Shown: piece after piece, positions 34,579 through 43,577 of the stretch
Numbering within the stretch: position 1 is the first letter of the stretch
Layout: every line of letters starts with the position of its first letter
DNA from: Streptomyces sp. ICC1
GTDB taxonomy: Bacteria; Actinomycetota; Actinomycetes; Streptomycetales; Streptomycetaceae
Length of the DNA: 64,000 bases
Direction of reading: 5' to 3'
NCBI RefSeq assembly: GCF_003287935.1
Contig: NZ_CP030287.1
Span: 6,909,227-6,973,226 of the forward strand
Notes under the pieces: generated by a model
What the model saw: only the letters and a program-made list of their open reading frames with translations
The model's database searches: none
Told to the model about the DNA's origin: nothing
Made by a program: the position numbers and the translations under genes

Positions 34579-35501
34579 CCCGCCGCCTCCCGCGTACGTC
34601 GCCTTGCCCGTGCCTCTGCCCTGGCCTGGTGGTTCGCGTGGGCCCCGCTCCCGGCGTGGTCCGCGCGTCCGCCCGGGGAGAGCCTAAGCGGTCGCGGGGA
34701 AGCGGGGCACGCCTCCGCGCCGCGGGGCACACCGGTCTCGGCGGACGGCGCGGACGCGCGCCCGGCTCCCTGGCGGCCGGTGGGGCCGTACGGCACGGGG
34801 CCTGGCCCTGTTACACGTCTGACGCCGCCGACGGACGACCCCGCTTGCTCCGGGGTCTGGGACAGGGCGGCCGTCTGGAGGTGCTGGACGAGGGAGATCA
34901 GGACGTGCTTGCTCGACTCGCGGGAGCGCGCGTCGCAGAACACCAGCGGGACGGCGGCCGGGAGGTCGAGGGCGGCGCGGATCTGCTCCGGGGTGTGCTC
35001 GGGTCCGCCGAAGTCGTTGCAGGCCACGACGAAGGGCGTGCCGTGGTGTTCGAGCCGGTCGATGGCGTACCAGGAGTCGGCGAGGCGCCGGGTGTCGACG
35101 AGGACGACGGCGCCGAGGGTGCCGGAGAAGAGCCGGTCCCACAGGAACCAGAACCGCTCCTGGCCGGGGGCGCCGAACAGGTAGAGCACGTTGTGGGCGT
35201 CGAGGGTGATGCGGCCGAAGTCGAAGGCCACGGTGGTGGCGTTCTTCCCGGCGACCCCGGCGATCCCGTCGACGTCGTCGACCGCCTCGCCGGCCTTGGT
35301 CATCGTCTCTTCGGTGTTCAGCGGGCGGATCTCGCTGACCGAGCGGACCATCGTGGTCTTGCCGACGCCGAAACCGCCCACGATGACGATCTTCAGTCCG
35401 TTGTCGGCGGTGCTGCGCAGCGCGGCGCGCGGCCGGAGCGGTTCGGACGTGTGGGTCGGCGCCGCGTCGGGGATCGTCGCGTCAGAGATTGCGGAGTCCA
35501 A
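34575..35501 (-). CDS. cvnD: CvnD GTPase-like protein with an unusually long C-terminal tail (conservon 2)
   Basis: A 308-residue protein. Residues about 30-205 are a normal CvnD: GGFGVGKTTMVRSV, LFGAPGQERFWFLW and ACNDFGGPE. After LVQHLQTAALSQ, where family members end, about 100 residues of Pro/Gly/Arg-rich sequence follow until a stop that overlaps the glnE start. Either the tail is real and couples glnE, or a stop codon was lost upstream. The TTG start overlaps cvnC by 20 bp, the same geometry as conservon 1, which supports the choice. Confidence 0.85.
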   Translation of the reverse strand: MDSAISDATIPDAAPTHTSEPLRPRAALRSTADNGLKIVIVGGFGVGKTTMVRSVSEIRPLNTEETMTKAGEAVDDVDGIAGVAGKNATTVAFDFGRITLDAHNVLYLFGAPGQERFWFLWDRLFSGTLGAVVLVDTRRLADSWYAIDRLEHHGTPFVVACNDFGGPEHTPEQIRAALDLPAAVPLVFCDARSRESSKHVLISLVQHLQTAALSQTPEQAGSSVGGVRRVTGPGPVPYGPTGRQGAGRASAPSAETGVPRGAEACPASPRPLRLSPGGRADHAGSGAHANHQARAEARARRRTREAAG

Positions 35502-35844
35502 CGAGCACCTGCTCCAGGATGTCGGGGTCGGGAAGGCTGTAAGCCGAGCTCGCGGTACGCGGGTGGCGGGCGCTGATCCGGCCGGTGCCGAGCAGGTCGG
35601 CCAGCAGGATCCGCACGATCGACACCGGCAGCCCGAGCTCGGCGGCGATCTCCACGACCGCCGCCGGGAAGCGGCACATCCGCAGGATCGCCGCGTGCTC
35701 GGACTGCATGCCGGGCACCGGATCGCATTCGGCGACGACGAGCGTGACCAGGTCGAAGACGTCGGATCCGGATCGGCTGCGGCCACCGGTGAGGGTGTAG
35801 AGCCGGTCCGGGGAATCGTCCCGGCCCGGCCTGGCCCGGCTCAT
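35482..35844 (-). CDS. cvnC: DUF742 protein CvnC (conservon 2)
   Basis: A 120-residue DUF742 protein: RLYTLTGGRSRSGSDVFDLVTLVVAE, EHAAILRMCRFPAAVVEIAAEL, then LLADLLGTGRISAR and a terminal ILEQVLVGLRNL. It is shorter at the N-terminus than the copy in conservon 1. It overlaps cvnB by ATGA and cvnD by 20 bp. Confidence 0.9.
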   Translation of the reverse strand: MSRARPGRDDSPDRLYTLTGGRSRSGSDVFDLVTLVVAECDPVPGMQSEHAAILRMCRFPAAVVEIAAELGLPVSIVRILLADLLGTGRISARHPRTASSAYSLPDPDILEQVLVGLRNL

Positions 35845-36242
35845 CCCCGGGGCCTGGCGATGAGGTGTTCGCCGAGCTGCTCGACCAGTTCGGACATGTT
35901 GTGGCCGACGAGGCCGGCGTCGGCGTCCTCGTTGGCGACGAGCGCGAGGTGCGCTCCCTCGCCCGCTTCGACGATGAACAGGATGCCGCCGTAGAACTCG
36001 GCCATGGCCGAGCGGACGCCGCCGGTGCCGTCGCCGAACTCGATGGACGCCCCGTGGGACAGGCTCTGGATGCCGGCGGCGATCGCGGCGAGCTGGTCGG
36101 CCTGGTCGACGGAGAGCTCGGGCGTGCGGCACAGCTTGAGGCCGTCGCGGGAGAGCACGAGGGCGTGGCGGGCCCCCGGTGTGCGCTCGAGGAGGCCTTC
36201 CAGGAGCCAGTTGAGCGTCTCGTCGGTGGTGAAGCCGGTCAT
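35841..36242 (-). CDS. cvnB: Roadblock/LC7 protein CvnB (conservon 2)
   Basis: A 133-residue roadblock protein starting LNWLLEGLLERTPGARHALVLSRDGL. The family strand GGILFIVEAGEGAHLALVA is clear. It overlaps both neighbours by ATGA and should activate the linked CvnD. Confidence 0.9.
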   Translation of the reverse strand: MTGFTTDETLNWLLEGLLERTPGARHALVLSRDGLKLCRTPELSVDQADQLAAIAAGIQSLSHGASIEFGDGTGGVRSAMAEFYGGILFIVEAGEGAHLALVANEDADAGLVGHNMSELVEQLGEHLIARPRG

Positions 36243-37855
36243 GATCGCGTGTTGCCTTCCGGGTCTGGGGTGTGCGCGGGCTGCTGCTCGTCCTCGGCCC
36301 CGCCGGCGGGGCCGGGGGCCCCGGCGCCGCGGACGGCCTGGCGGAAGCTGCCGAAGCGCGCGGCGGATCGGGAGGCCCCGGCGGGCGCGGCCGCGGTACG
36401 GGCCTGCGCGCCGGCGGCGTCCGGTCCCTCGGGGTGGGCGGCGGCCGGGGTCCGGCCGCGGCGGCGCTGGGGCAGGGCTCCGTCGCCGGACTCGGGGTGC
36501 TCGCCGGTGGCCGCGTCCTCGGGTCCGGCGCCGTCCGTGTCCGGCGTACGGTCCTTCGCGCGGGCGGCGCCCGCCAGCCCGGCGGCGGTGTTGTGGACGG
36601 CCTCGGGCTCGGTGTGCGCACGGGGCGCGGCGGGAGCCTCGATCGCCCGGTGCCCGGACGGCTGCGCCGGGATCGCGAGCGGCGGCGCCGGGACTTCGGC
36701 GGCCGCGCGGCTGATCAGCTCCTGCGGGAGCATCATCAGCGCGCCCGTGCCGCCGCGCGCGGAGGGCCGGAAGGAGACGGTCAGCCCGTGCTTGCGGGCG
36801 AGCCGGCCGACGACCGCGAGTCCGAGCCGGGTCCCGGACAGTCCGGCGAGGTCCAAGGACTCGGCGCTCACGGCCTGTTCGGCGCGGCGCAGCTGGACCT
36901 CGCTCATGACGAGGCCGCTGTCCTCGACGGTGATGATGATCCCGGACGGCACCTCCTCCACGTAGACGTGGACTTCGGCGGTCGGCGGGGAGAAGTTCGC
37001 GGCGTTGTCGAGGAGTTCCGCCAGCGCGTGCATGACGCCCTCGGCGGCGTGTCCGGCGACGGCGGCGTCGCTGGTGGAGTGCAGCCGGACCCGCTGGTAG
37101 CCGCCGATGCGGCCCATGGCCCCGCGCAGGATCGACTCCATGACGATCGGTTTGGCCCAGCGGCGGCCCGAACGGGCCCCGGTCAGCACGGCGATGGAGT
37201 CCGCGAGGCGGCCGGCCTGGGCGGTGCGGTGGTCGAGGTGGAGCAGGTCGGTCAGGACGTCCTCGTCGGCGTGCCGGTGCTCCATCTCGCGGAGGTCGGC
37301 GAGCATGCCGGTGGCCAGGGCCTGCATCCGGCCGGCGGCGTTCGCCGCGGCGGCCATGGCGGCGGCCCGGCCCGACTCGGCGCGGCGCAGTGCGATGCCG
37401 AGCCGTTCGCGGGAGGCGTTCTGGGCCGCGGCGAGGCTGTCGAGTTCGGCCGCGTGCGCGATCGAGAGGCCGTCGGCTTCGGCGGTGTGCGCGCCGACGA
37501 GCCGCTCCAGCACGGCCGCGTGGTCGGCGGCCAGCCGGGCGCGTTCGGCCGTGCGCGCGGCCGCGTCACGGGCCGCGTCGGCGAGCAGCCGGGCGATGTG
37601 TCCGTCACGGGCGGCGAGTTCGGCGCCGAGGCCGGTGATGCGGCCGCGCTGGATCCGCGCGGTGCGCGTGGACCAGGTCACGGCGAAGGCCGCGACCGAG
37701 AGGAGCAGGACGCCCGCGCCGGAGAACCAGGCGAGGGGAGCGCCGATGGACGACGGGGCCGCGGCCACCGCCGCCGTGGTGAGCGCGCCGCCGGCAGCTG
37801 CTGTGATCAGCAGGGCCAGCGCGGAGGGGCGAAGGGGGGAGGGCGACGCCGTCAT
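36239..37855 (-). CDS. cvnA: CvnA kinase-like protein without a large sensor domain (conservon 2)
   Basis: A 538-residue protein. Two N-terminal membrane helices (about 10-35 and 42-65) enclose almost no exterior loop, so unlike conservon 1 there is no NIT domain. An Ala-rich coiled coil (about 70-190) precedes the HATPase core with N box ELLDNAANFSPP and a degenerate G1 box (EDSGLVMS). Then SGTRLGLAVVGRLARKHG is followed by a disordered C-terminus. It is the first gene of the conservon. ATG at 37855 was preferred over the adjacent TTG. Confidence 0.88.
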   Translation of the reverse strand: MTASPSPLRPSALALLITAAAGGALTTAAVAAAPSSIGAPLAWFSGAGVLLLSVAAFAVTWSTRTARIQRGRITGLGAELAARDGHIARLLADAARDAAARTAERARLAADHAAVLERLVGAHTAEADGLSIAHAAELDSLAAAQNASRERLGIALRRAESGRAAAMAAAANAAGRMQALATGMLADLREMEHRHADEDVLTDLLHLDHRTAQAGRLADSIAVLTGARSGRRWAKPIVMESILRGAMGRIGGYQRVRLHSTSDAAVAGHAAEGVMHALAELLDNAANFSPPTAEVHVYVEEVPSGIIITVEDSGLVMSEVQLRRAEQAVSAESLDLAGLSGTRLGLAVVGRLARKHGLTVSFRPSARGGTGALMMLPQELISRAAAEVPAPPLAIPAQPSGHRAIEAPAAPRAHTEPEAVHNTAAGLAGAARAKDRTPDTDGAGPEDAATGEHPESGDGALPQRRRGRTPAAAHPEGPDAAGAQARTAAAPAGASRSAARFGSFRQAVRGAGAPGPAGGAEDEQQPAHTPDPEGNTRS

Positions 37856-38088
37856 CAATCAAAGCCTCATACCGGGCGTAAATGGAGGAGAAGGTTCCTG
37901 GCAACGAGGCATCACTATAGGAGAGTTGTTGATCCTTTTGGACAGCTCCTGACAAGTTTTCACATGGTGGATGGCCGCTAAGGGTCATTCTGTAGCGATT
38001 TGAGTGCACGGAAGTTCGAGCGCGCCCCGGTCCCCACCGGGTCCGAAACCTGTTGTGACCCGCCCGCTCCGCCCACCACACTGACCCG
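37856..38088. other. Divergent intergenic region, conservon 2 / helical-repeat gene
   Basis: About 230 bp without a gene, with a lower-GC stretch around 37910-38000. A minus-strand TATAGT at 37914-37919 is a plausible -10 for cvnA2; no matching -35 at standard spacing was found. Confidence 0.4.
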
Positions 38089-41000
38089 ATGTCACGCACC
38101 ACCGAACAACTGCTCACCGCTCTCGAACCGCTTCCGCACCGGGCCCGGCTCCGCCTCGCCGCCACCACCGCCCGCGATCTCGCGGCCGCAGGCGAGCTCG
38201 ACCCCGTACTGGAGGAGCTGAACGGACGGGGCCGCTACGAGCGGCGGCTGGCGGCGCTCGCCGCCTTCGCCGGCCGGCGGACGCAGTACCTGTGCGCGCG
38301 GCTCACCGACCCCGACCCGGTGGTCCGCGGCTACGCCCTGCGGGCCGCCCGGACCCCGCTCGTGCCCGACGAGGCGATCATCGCGGCCTACGAGGACGCC
38401 TCCGCCGAGGTCCGCGGGCAGCTGTCCCGGACCGTCCGGCGCGGCGGACGCAGGGCGCTCGCCGAAGCCCTCCTCCCCCGGCTGCGGGCCCGGTGGGGCG
38501 ACCACGAGGCCGCGGCCCTGCTGCCCGCCTGCGGGCCCGAGACCGTGGCCCGGCTGCTGCCCGGGCTCGCGGACGCCGTCGGCGACTGGACCCGGCTGGC
38601 CCGGCGCCATCCCGGGCCGGTGCTCGACAACGCCGAAGCCGAGCTCGCCGGGCTCCCCGACGGGCTGCGGGACTCCTGGTGGGCGCGCCGCTCCTCCGGG
38701 CCGGCCGCCGCCGCGCCCGCCGAACCGCTGCGCGTGCTCGGCCTGCTGGAGCGGTACGGGCCCACCACCCCGCAGCGCGAGGTGCGCGACCGGCTCGGCC
38801 TGCCCGCCCGCGCCGACGCCGAACGCCTCGTACGGGGGCTCGCCGATCCGGCGCGCCGGCAGCCGCGGTACGAACCCGCTCCGGCGCCCTCCCTCCTGCG
38901 CAGGCTCGTACGGGCCGACCCGCCCTCGCTGCCCGTGCTCGGGCGGCGCTGGCTGCGCAGTCCCGAGCACCTGGCCGCGCTGTTCGAGGCACTGCCGCCG
39001 GCGCGCCGCGAAGCCTTCCACGACGCGGTGACGCAGGACCTCACACCCGCCACGTGGAACCTGGCCGCCCCGCTGCTTCCGCTCCTCCCGCCTCCGCGGC
39101 GGTACACCGAAGCACGGCCCGCCGTGGCCCGCGAACGGACCACCGGCCGGCCCCTGCCCGGCGCGCTGCCCCCCTCGCTGGCCCACCTCCCGGTGGCCGA
39201 GGTCCGCGCCGAGATCCTGGCCGCCTGCGGCGGCTCCGACGCCGACCGGCGCGCGGACGCCTGGGTGCTGCTCGTCGCCAACGCGGCCGACTCCGGCGAC
39301 CCCGAAGCGGTGGCCGAGGTGCTCGCCCTGATCGCGGGCCGGCTGCGCAACGACCGCGATCCCGTGCGGTCCGCCGTGCTCGAAGGCCTGGTGCGACTGC
39401 CCGTCGGCCTGCTGCGCTCCCCTTCGACCCCTGGCCACCTGGCCGCGATCGCCCTGGACGCCCTCCAGGCCCGGGACTCCTCCTACGCCACCCGCAACGC
39501 CGTGCGCGGCCTGCTGCTCGCCGTGCTCGACGACCCCGCCGCGGGCGCCGATCTCGTCGACTGGGCCCTGCGCGCCCTGTGCCTCCTCGTCGACCGCACC
39601 GGCGGGGCCATGCTCGGCGGGCGGGACTGGCCGGCGCGGCAGGACCGGCGGGACCGGGTGTTCTCGGTGCTGCGCCCGTGGGCCGAAACCGCCGCGGGGA
39701 AGGGCGACTTCGTCCCCCTTCTCAAGCTGGCCCACTTCGTCGACAACGACCGCGCCCTGGTGCCCGGACTCGAGCCGATGATCACCGACGCGCTGGAGCG
39801 GTGCGAGGACGAATCGGCCCCCCACCTCGCGAACGTCTGGCTGGACGACCCCGCCACGCGCGAGGAGCGGGCGGTCGCCCTGCTGGCCCGGGAGCCCTCG
39901 GCGGCCGCGCTGAAGTCCGTACGCGAGGTCCTGTCGGCGCGCCGCAGCGACCTGCTGGACGTGCTGCTCACCGGGCAGCCGCCGTCCGGGCGGTTCCTGC
40001 GCGAGGACTCCGCCCGGCCGCTGCCGGTCCTCACCCACGCCTCCCGCTGGCTGCCGCGCCAGCAGGAAGCGGCGGCCCGCCTCACGGCGGCGGCCGTCCG
40101 GGACGAGTCCGCGACGCTGTACGAGCGGACGTCGGCGATCCGCGAAGCCGCTCAGATCCCCGACCACGGGCTTGCACTCATACGGGAGTTCACGAGCTCC
40201 GAGAACACCGTGCTGGCCGAGGCCGCGCTCGCGGCGGCCGCCCGGACCGTGGAGCCCGCCGCCGTCCTGGACGAGCTGCTCGCGCACTCCGGCGGCGACC
40301 GGGCCCGGGTCGCGGTGTACGCAGCCGGCCGGGCGGCGGCCGCCACCGCGCCCTCGGCGCTCGCACATCGGATCACGGAACTGCTCGACCCCGGCCGGGA
40401 AGTCAAGGTCACCAGCCGCAAGGAGGCCGCCCGGCTCGCCGCCCGGCTGCTGCCGCCGGCGCTCGCCGTCGCGCTGATGGGCCGGATCGGGCGCGACCCC
40501 GCGAGCCATCCCGACCTCAAGGCCGTCGCCATGCGGCTCGCCCTCGGGCTGCTGCCCGCCGAGGCCGCCTGGGAGCTCCTGGAGGCCGCCGCCGCAGGAT
40601 CCCCGGACAGCCGGGCCGCCCTCCTCGACACCGCTCCGCTCACCGTGCGCGCGGAGCACCGCCCGCGCTTCGCCCGGCTGGTGGCGGCGGCGACGGGAGT
40701 GCGCGACGGGGCCGCGGCGGGGATCGCCCCGCACCACCACCTGAGCCTGCCGAAGTGGGCGGCGTACGACCCCGAACCCGCGGAGACCCTGCGGCTGGCG
40801 GTCTGCGACCTCACGCCGCGCGGCGCTGCGCACCACGCCGTGTCGGCCCTCGCGCAGATCGCGGCCTCCACGCTGCCCCACCCCGTGGGCGGCGCCGAGC
40901 CCGGCAGCCCGTTCCACCGGGCCGTGGCCGAGCTGCTGGACATCGTGCGGGCCGGCGAGGAGCCGGACGCGGAGCCGGACCTCGACCGGCCGGCCCTGCG

Positions 41001-41475
41001 CAGGCTGCGACAGCTGGCGGCCCAGCCGCTGGGCGACCGGCCGGCCGCGCGCGAGGCGGTGCTGCGCCAACTGGCCGGCGAACCCCTGCTGGCCGAGGCC
41101 CGGGTGAACCTGCTGCTGCGCGCGGTCGACCTGCGGGCGGATCCCGCGGACCCGGCCCGGCAGCGGGCGGCGCTGCACGAGCTGGTCGCCGCCCTGCGCG
41201 GCCGGCCGGGGCTGGCCCGTGCGACGGCCTCCCGCCTCACGACCCGGTACGGCCACGGCGACCTGCTGCCGGATCCCGCGTCGGTCCTGGAAACCACGCG
41301 CGGCCTCGCGGCCGACGGCACGGCGGAGGCCGGGCTGTTCGCCGCCGCCCTCACCGCCGCCGTCGGCCGCCTGCACGGCTGGCCGGCGCCGTGGCGGGAG
41401 CTGCTGCGGGAACTGCGCCGGCACCCGGAGGCGGAGGTCCGGGACGCGGCGTTCTCGGCGACCACGCAGGCCTGA
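38089..41475 (+). CDS. Large HEAT-like helical-repeat protein of unknown function
   Basis: A 1128-residue, almost wholly helical soluble protein with repeating Leu/Ala-rich helix pairs of the HEAT/armadillo type (for example RLTDPDPVVRGYALRAARTP near residue 75 and later REFTSSENTVLAEAALAAAA). There is no signal peptide, membrane segment or catalytic motif I can point to. HEAT-like scaffolds of this size usually bind proteins or nucleic acid. The start is the first ATG of the frame, without a strong ribosome binding site. An ATP-grasp pair follows 130 bp downstream on the same strand. Confidence 0.75.
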   Translation: MSRTTEQLLTALEPLPHRARLRLAATTARDLAAAGELDPVLEELNGRGRYERRLAALAAFAGRRTQYLCARLTDPDPVVRGYALRAARTPLVPDEAIIAAYEDASAEVRGQLSRTVRRGGRRALAEALLPRLRARWGDHEAAALLPACGPETVARLLPGLADAVGDWTRLARRHPGPVLDNAEAELAGLPDGLRDSWWARRSSGPAAAAPAEPLRVLGLLERYGPTTPQREVRDRLGLPARADAERLVRGLADPARRQPRYEPAPAPSLLRRLVRADPPSLPVLGRRWLRSPEHLAALFEALPPARREAFHDAVTQDLTPATWNLAAPLLPLLPPPRRYTEARPAVARERTTGRPLPGALPPSLAHLPVAEVRAEILAACGGSDADRRADAWVLLVANAADSGDPEAVAEVLALIAGRLRNDRDPVRSAVLEGLVRLPVGLLRSPSTPGHLAAIALDALQARDSSYATRNAVRGLLLAVLDDPAAGADLVDWALRALCLLVDRTGGAMLGGRDWPARQDRRDRVFSVLRPWAETAAGKGDFVPLLKLAHFVDNDRALVPGLEPMITDALERCEDESAPHLANVWLDDPATREERAVALLAREPSAAALKSVREVLSARRSDLLDVLLTGQPPSGRFLREDSARPLPVLTHASRWLPRQQEAAARLTAAAVRDESATLYERTSAIREAAQIPDHGLALIREFTSSENTVLAEAALAAAARTVEPAAVLDELLAHSGGDRARVAVYAAGRAAAATAPSALAHRITELLDPGREVKVTSRKEAARLAARLLPPALAVALMGRIGRDPASHPDLKAVAMRLALGLLPAEAAWELLEAAAAGSPDSRAALLDTAPLTVRAEHRPRFARLVAAATGVRDGAAAGIAPHHHLSLPKWAAYDPEPAETLRLAVCDLTPRGAAHHAVSALAQIAASTLPHPVGGAEPGSPFHRAVAELLDIVRAGEEPDAEPDLDRPALRRLRQLAAQPLGDRPAAREAVLRQLAGEPLLAEARVNLLLRAVDLRADPADPARQRAALHELVAALRGRPGLARATASRLTTRYGHGDLLPDPASVLETTRGLAADGTAEAGLFAAALTAAVGRLHGWPAPWRELLRELRRHPEAEVRDAAFSATTQA

Positions 41476-41605
41476 GACCGGGCCGGGCCCCGGTCCACGC
41501 CCCGGCGGACACGGACCGATCATCACATTGCGGTCCATGACATCCTGTGACGTCACAACTCGCCGGACGGGATCGGCGGACGTCCGGGGAATATGGGGAA
41601 GGTCC

Positions 41606-42556
41606 ATGAGGCTCTGCTTCCTGGTGGAGGAGCACTACCGCCATGACGGAATGCCGAACGAGGTGGTCCGGCAACTGTCCGCCTGGGGCCATCGGGTGGA
41701 TGTGCTGCGGCCCGGCGGTTCACTGCTGCGGATGAGCGAGGTGGTGGACGCCGGGGCCCATGACGCCTGGGTGCTCAAGACCGTGTCGGGCGGGCCGGGG
41801 CTGACCCTGCTCGAAGCCGCCGCCGCGGCCGGGATGACCACGGTCAACGACGCCCGCGCGATCCGGGGCGTACGGGACAAGGCACTGGCCGCCGCCATCG
41901 GGCGCGGGCGGGGACTGCCGCTGCCGCCGACGTACGCCGCGGCCCGGCCGGAACTGCTGGCCGAGATCCCGGAATCGGAGTACCCGCTGGTCGTCAAGCC
42001 CGCCGACGGCAGCTCGGGGCGCGCCGTGCACCTGGTGTCCTCGCCGGAGCGGCTCGCCGCGATGCTCCCCGAACTGGCGGGCGAGGGGATGCTCATCGCC
42101 CAGCCGTACGTGCCGAACTCGGGCACCGACATCAAGGTGTACGCGGTCGGCGGCGAGCTCTTCGCCACCGAGCGCCGCTCCCCGCTGCACCCGGACAGCC
42201 CGGTCCCGGAGCGGCGCGTCCCGCTGTCCGCCGAGATCGCGGCCATCGGCGCCCGGGTCGGGGAGGTGTACGGGCTCGACCTGTACGGGGTGGACGTGCT
42301 GCTGGGCCCGGACGGGCCGGTGGTCGTCGACGTGAACGACTTCCCGAGCTTCCGTCAGGTGCCGGACGCCGCCGCCCGGGTGGCCCGTGCGGTCCTGGGC
42401 CTCGCGCGGGCCGGCTCGGGCGCCGGGCTCCCGCGGCCCGCCGGACCGCCCGTCTCGATCCCGGCCCAGGCCACGGCTGCCACAGCGGCCACGGCCGTCA
42501 CCTCCGCGCGGTCCGCCGCCGCGCGGTCCGCCGCCGCCACGGTGGGGGACGCCTGA
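41606..42556 (+). CDS. ATP-grasp ligase (RimK-like), first of a tandem pair
   Basis: A 316-residue ATP-grasp protein: an N-terminal pre-ATP-grasp domain (MRLCFLVEEHYRHDGMPNEVV), a central YPLVVKPADGSSGRAVHLV lysine/Gly loop, IAQPYVPNSGTDIKVYAVG, and the metal site VDVNDFPSF. The family couples ATP hydrolysis to peptide-like bond formation via acyl phosphate. The last 35 residues are an Ala/Thr-rich tail. GGGGAAGG lies 5 bp before the ATG. Its stop overlaps the start of a second ATP-grasp gene. Confidence 0.85.
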   Translation: MRLCFLVEEHYRHDGMPNEVVRQLSAWGHRVDVLRPGGSLLRMSEVVDAGAHDAWVLKTVSGGPGLTLLEAAAAAGMTTVNDARAIRGVRDKALAAAIGRGRGLPLPPTYAAARPELLAEIPESEYPLVVKPADGSSGRAVHLVSSPERLAAMLPELAGEGMLIAQPYVPNSGTDIKVYAVGGELFATERRSPLHPDSPVPERRVPLSAEIAAIGARVGEVYGLDLYGVDVLLGPDGPVVVDVNDFPSFRQVPDAAARVARAVLGLARAGSGAGLPRPAGPPVSIPAQATAATAATAVTSARSAAARSAAATVGDA

Positions 42557-43353
42557 TGAGGATCGGCCTGATCACGGACAACCCCGGGCATCCGCTGCTG
42601 TCGGCGGCCGCCGGGCTGCTGCGGGTCGCCGGACACGTCGTGGAGCCGCTGGATCCCGGCGCGCCGGACCCCGGCGACCCGGCGCCGGCCGACGTCTACC
42701 TGCTCAAGGCGCACACCCCGCACGCGCTGGACCTGGCCCGGCGCCTGGAAGGGCTCGGGGCTCCCGTGGTCAACTCGGCCGCGGCGACCACGCTCTGCCA
42801 GGACCGGACGCTGATGGCGGAGCTCGCCGTACGGGCCGGACTGCCGTTCGCGGGAACCCGTACCTTCGGCACGCTCGCGCGGTGGGCGGACGGCGCTTCG
42901 CTGTCCGCCCCCGTGGTCGTCAAGAGCCGGCACAGCCGGCGGCGGGACCTCGTCGCCCTGGTCGAGGGGGCGGCGGCGCTCAAGGAGCTGGCGGGCACGT
43001 GGCCCGACGAGCCGGTGGTGGTCCAGGACTTCGCCCCGAACAGCGGCTGGGACCACAAGCTCTGGGCGATCGGCGACCGGGTCTTCGCCGCCCTGCGCCG
43101 CTCCGAACTCTCCCCCGAGGGCCGCGGCCCGACCCTGCCGCTGCCTCGGATCCCGGCGGGCTGGGCCGAACTGACCCTCCGGGTCGGCGAGGTGTTCTCC
43201 CTGGACGTCTACGGCGTGGACCTCATCGCCACCGCCGACGGCTCCCCGCTGATCGTGGACGTCAACGCCTTCCCCGGCATCCGCGAACAGCCGGGCGCCC
43301 CCGAGGCCCTGGCGGAGCTGGCCCTGAAGCGGGCGGGGCGCCCGGCCGGCTGA
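42556..43353 (+). CDS. ATP-grasp ligase, second of a tandem pair
   Basis: A 265-residue ATP-grasp protein with the same architecture (LITDNPGHPLL, VVKSRHSRRRDLVALV, VQDFAPNSGWDHKLWAIGD, VDVNAFPGIREQ) but clearly diverged from its upstream neighbour. Start and stop overlap (TGATG). Two successive ligases could join two different residues to one acceptor or act as a heterodimer. Its stop lies 10 bp from the stop of a convergent short secreted-peptide gene. Confidence 0.85.
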   Translation: MRIGLITDNPGHPLLSAAAGLLRVAGHVVEPLDPGAPDPGDPAPADVYLLKAHTPHALDLARRLEGLGAPVVNSAAATTLCQDRTLMAELAVRAGLPFAGTRTFGTLARWADGASLSAPVVVKSRHSRRRDLVALVEGAAALKELAGTWPDEPVVVQDFAPNSGWDHKLWAIGDRVFAALRRSELSPEGRGPTLPLPRIPAGWAELTLRVGEVFSLDVYGVDLIATADGSPLIVDVNAFPGIREQPGAPEALAELALKRAGRPAG

Positions 43354-43363
43354 TCGCGGGCGC

Positions 43364-43489
43364 CTACTTGATGACCTCCACCTTCTTGTCGCCCGCGGCG
43401 GCGTAGGCCTGCGAACTCGCGCCGAGCGCGGTGACGGTGAGGGCGAGCAGTACGGATACGGCGGCGGCCGCCGCGCGCTTGCGGGTCAT
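43364..43489 (-). CDS. 41-residue secreted peptide precursor
   Basis: A short gene with a textbook Sec signal (basic MTRKR, hydrophobic core, SQAYA-AAG cleavage site), leaving a mature peptide of about 11 residues, AAGDKKVEVIK. The ribosome binding site AGGGGGAAACC precedes the ATG. No family is recognised. The position immediately convergent with two ATP-grasp ligases is suggestive, but a secreted peptide is not an obvious substrate for cytoplasmic ligases. Confidence 0.65.
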   Translation of the reverse strand: MTRKRAAAAAVSVLLALTVTALGASSQAYAAAGDKKVEVIK

Positions 43490-43577
43490 GGTTTCCCCCT
43501 GATGGTGTGGTGGTCCCGGCAGCTTCCCATCCGGGACCGGGCCGGACAAGCGAGCGGGACGAGCGGAGGCGGTGGGC

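Noticed and set aside
30068..34732. A 1554-codon minus-strand frame over the sigma operon and glnE
   Set aside because: It crosses two real units in the wrong register and is almost pure Arg/Pro/Ala/Gly. glnE in the neighbouring frame is unambiguous.
38092..41607. A 1171-codon minus-strand frame opposite the helical-repeat gene
   Set aside because: Composition is Arg/Gly/Pro-rich with no family motif. It is the usual GC-rich shadow of the plus-strand gene, which has sensible helix pattern and codon bias.
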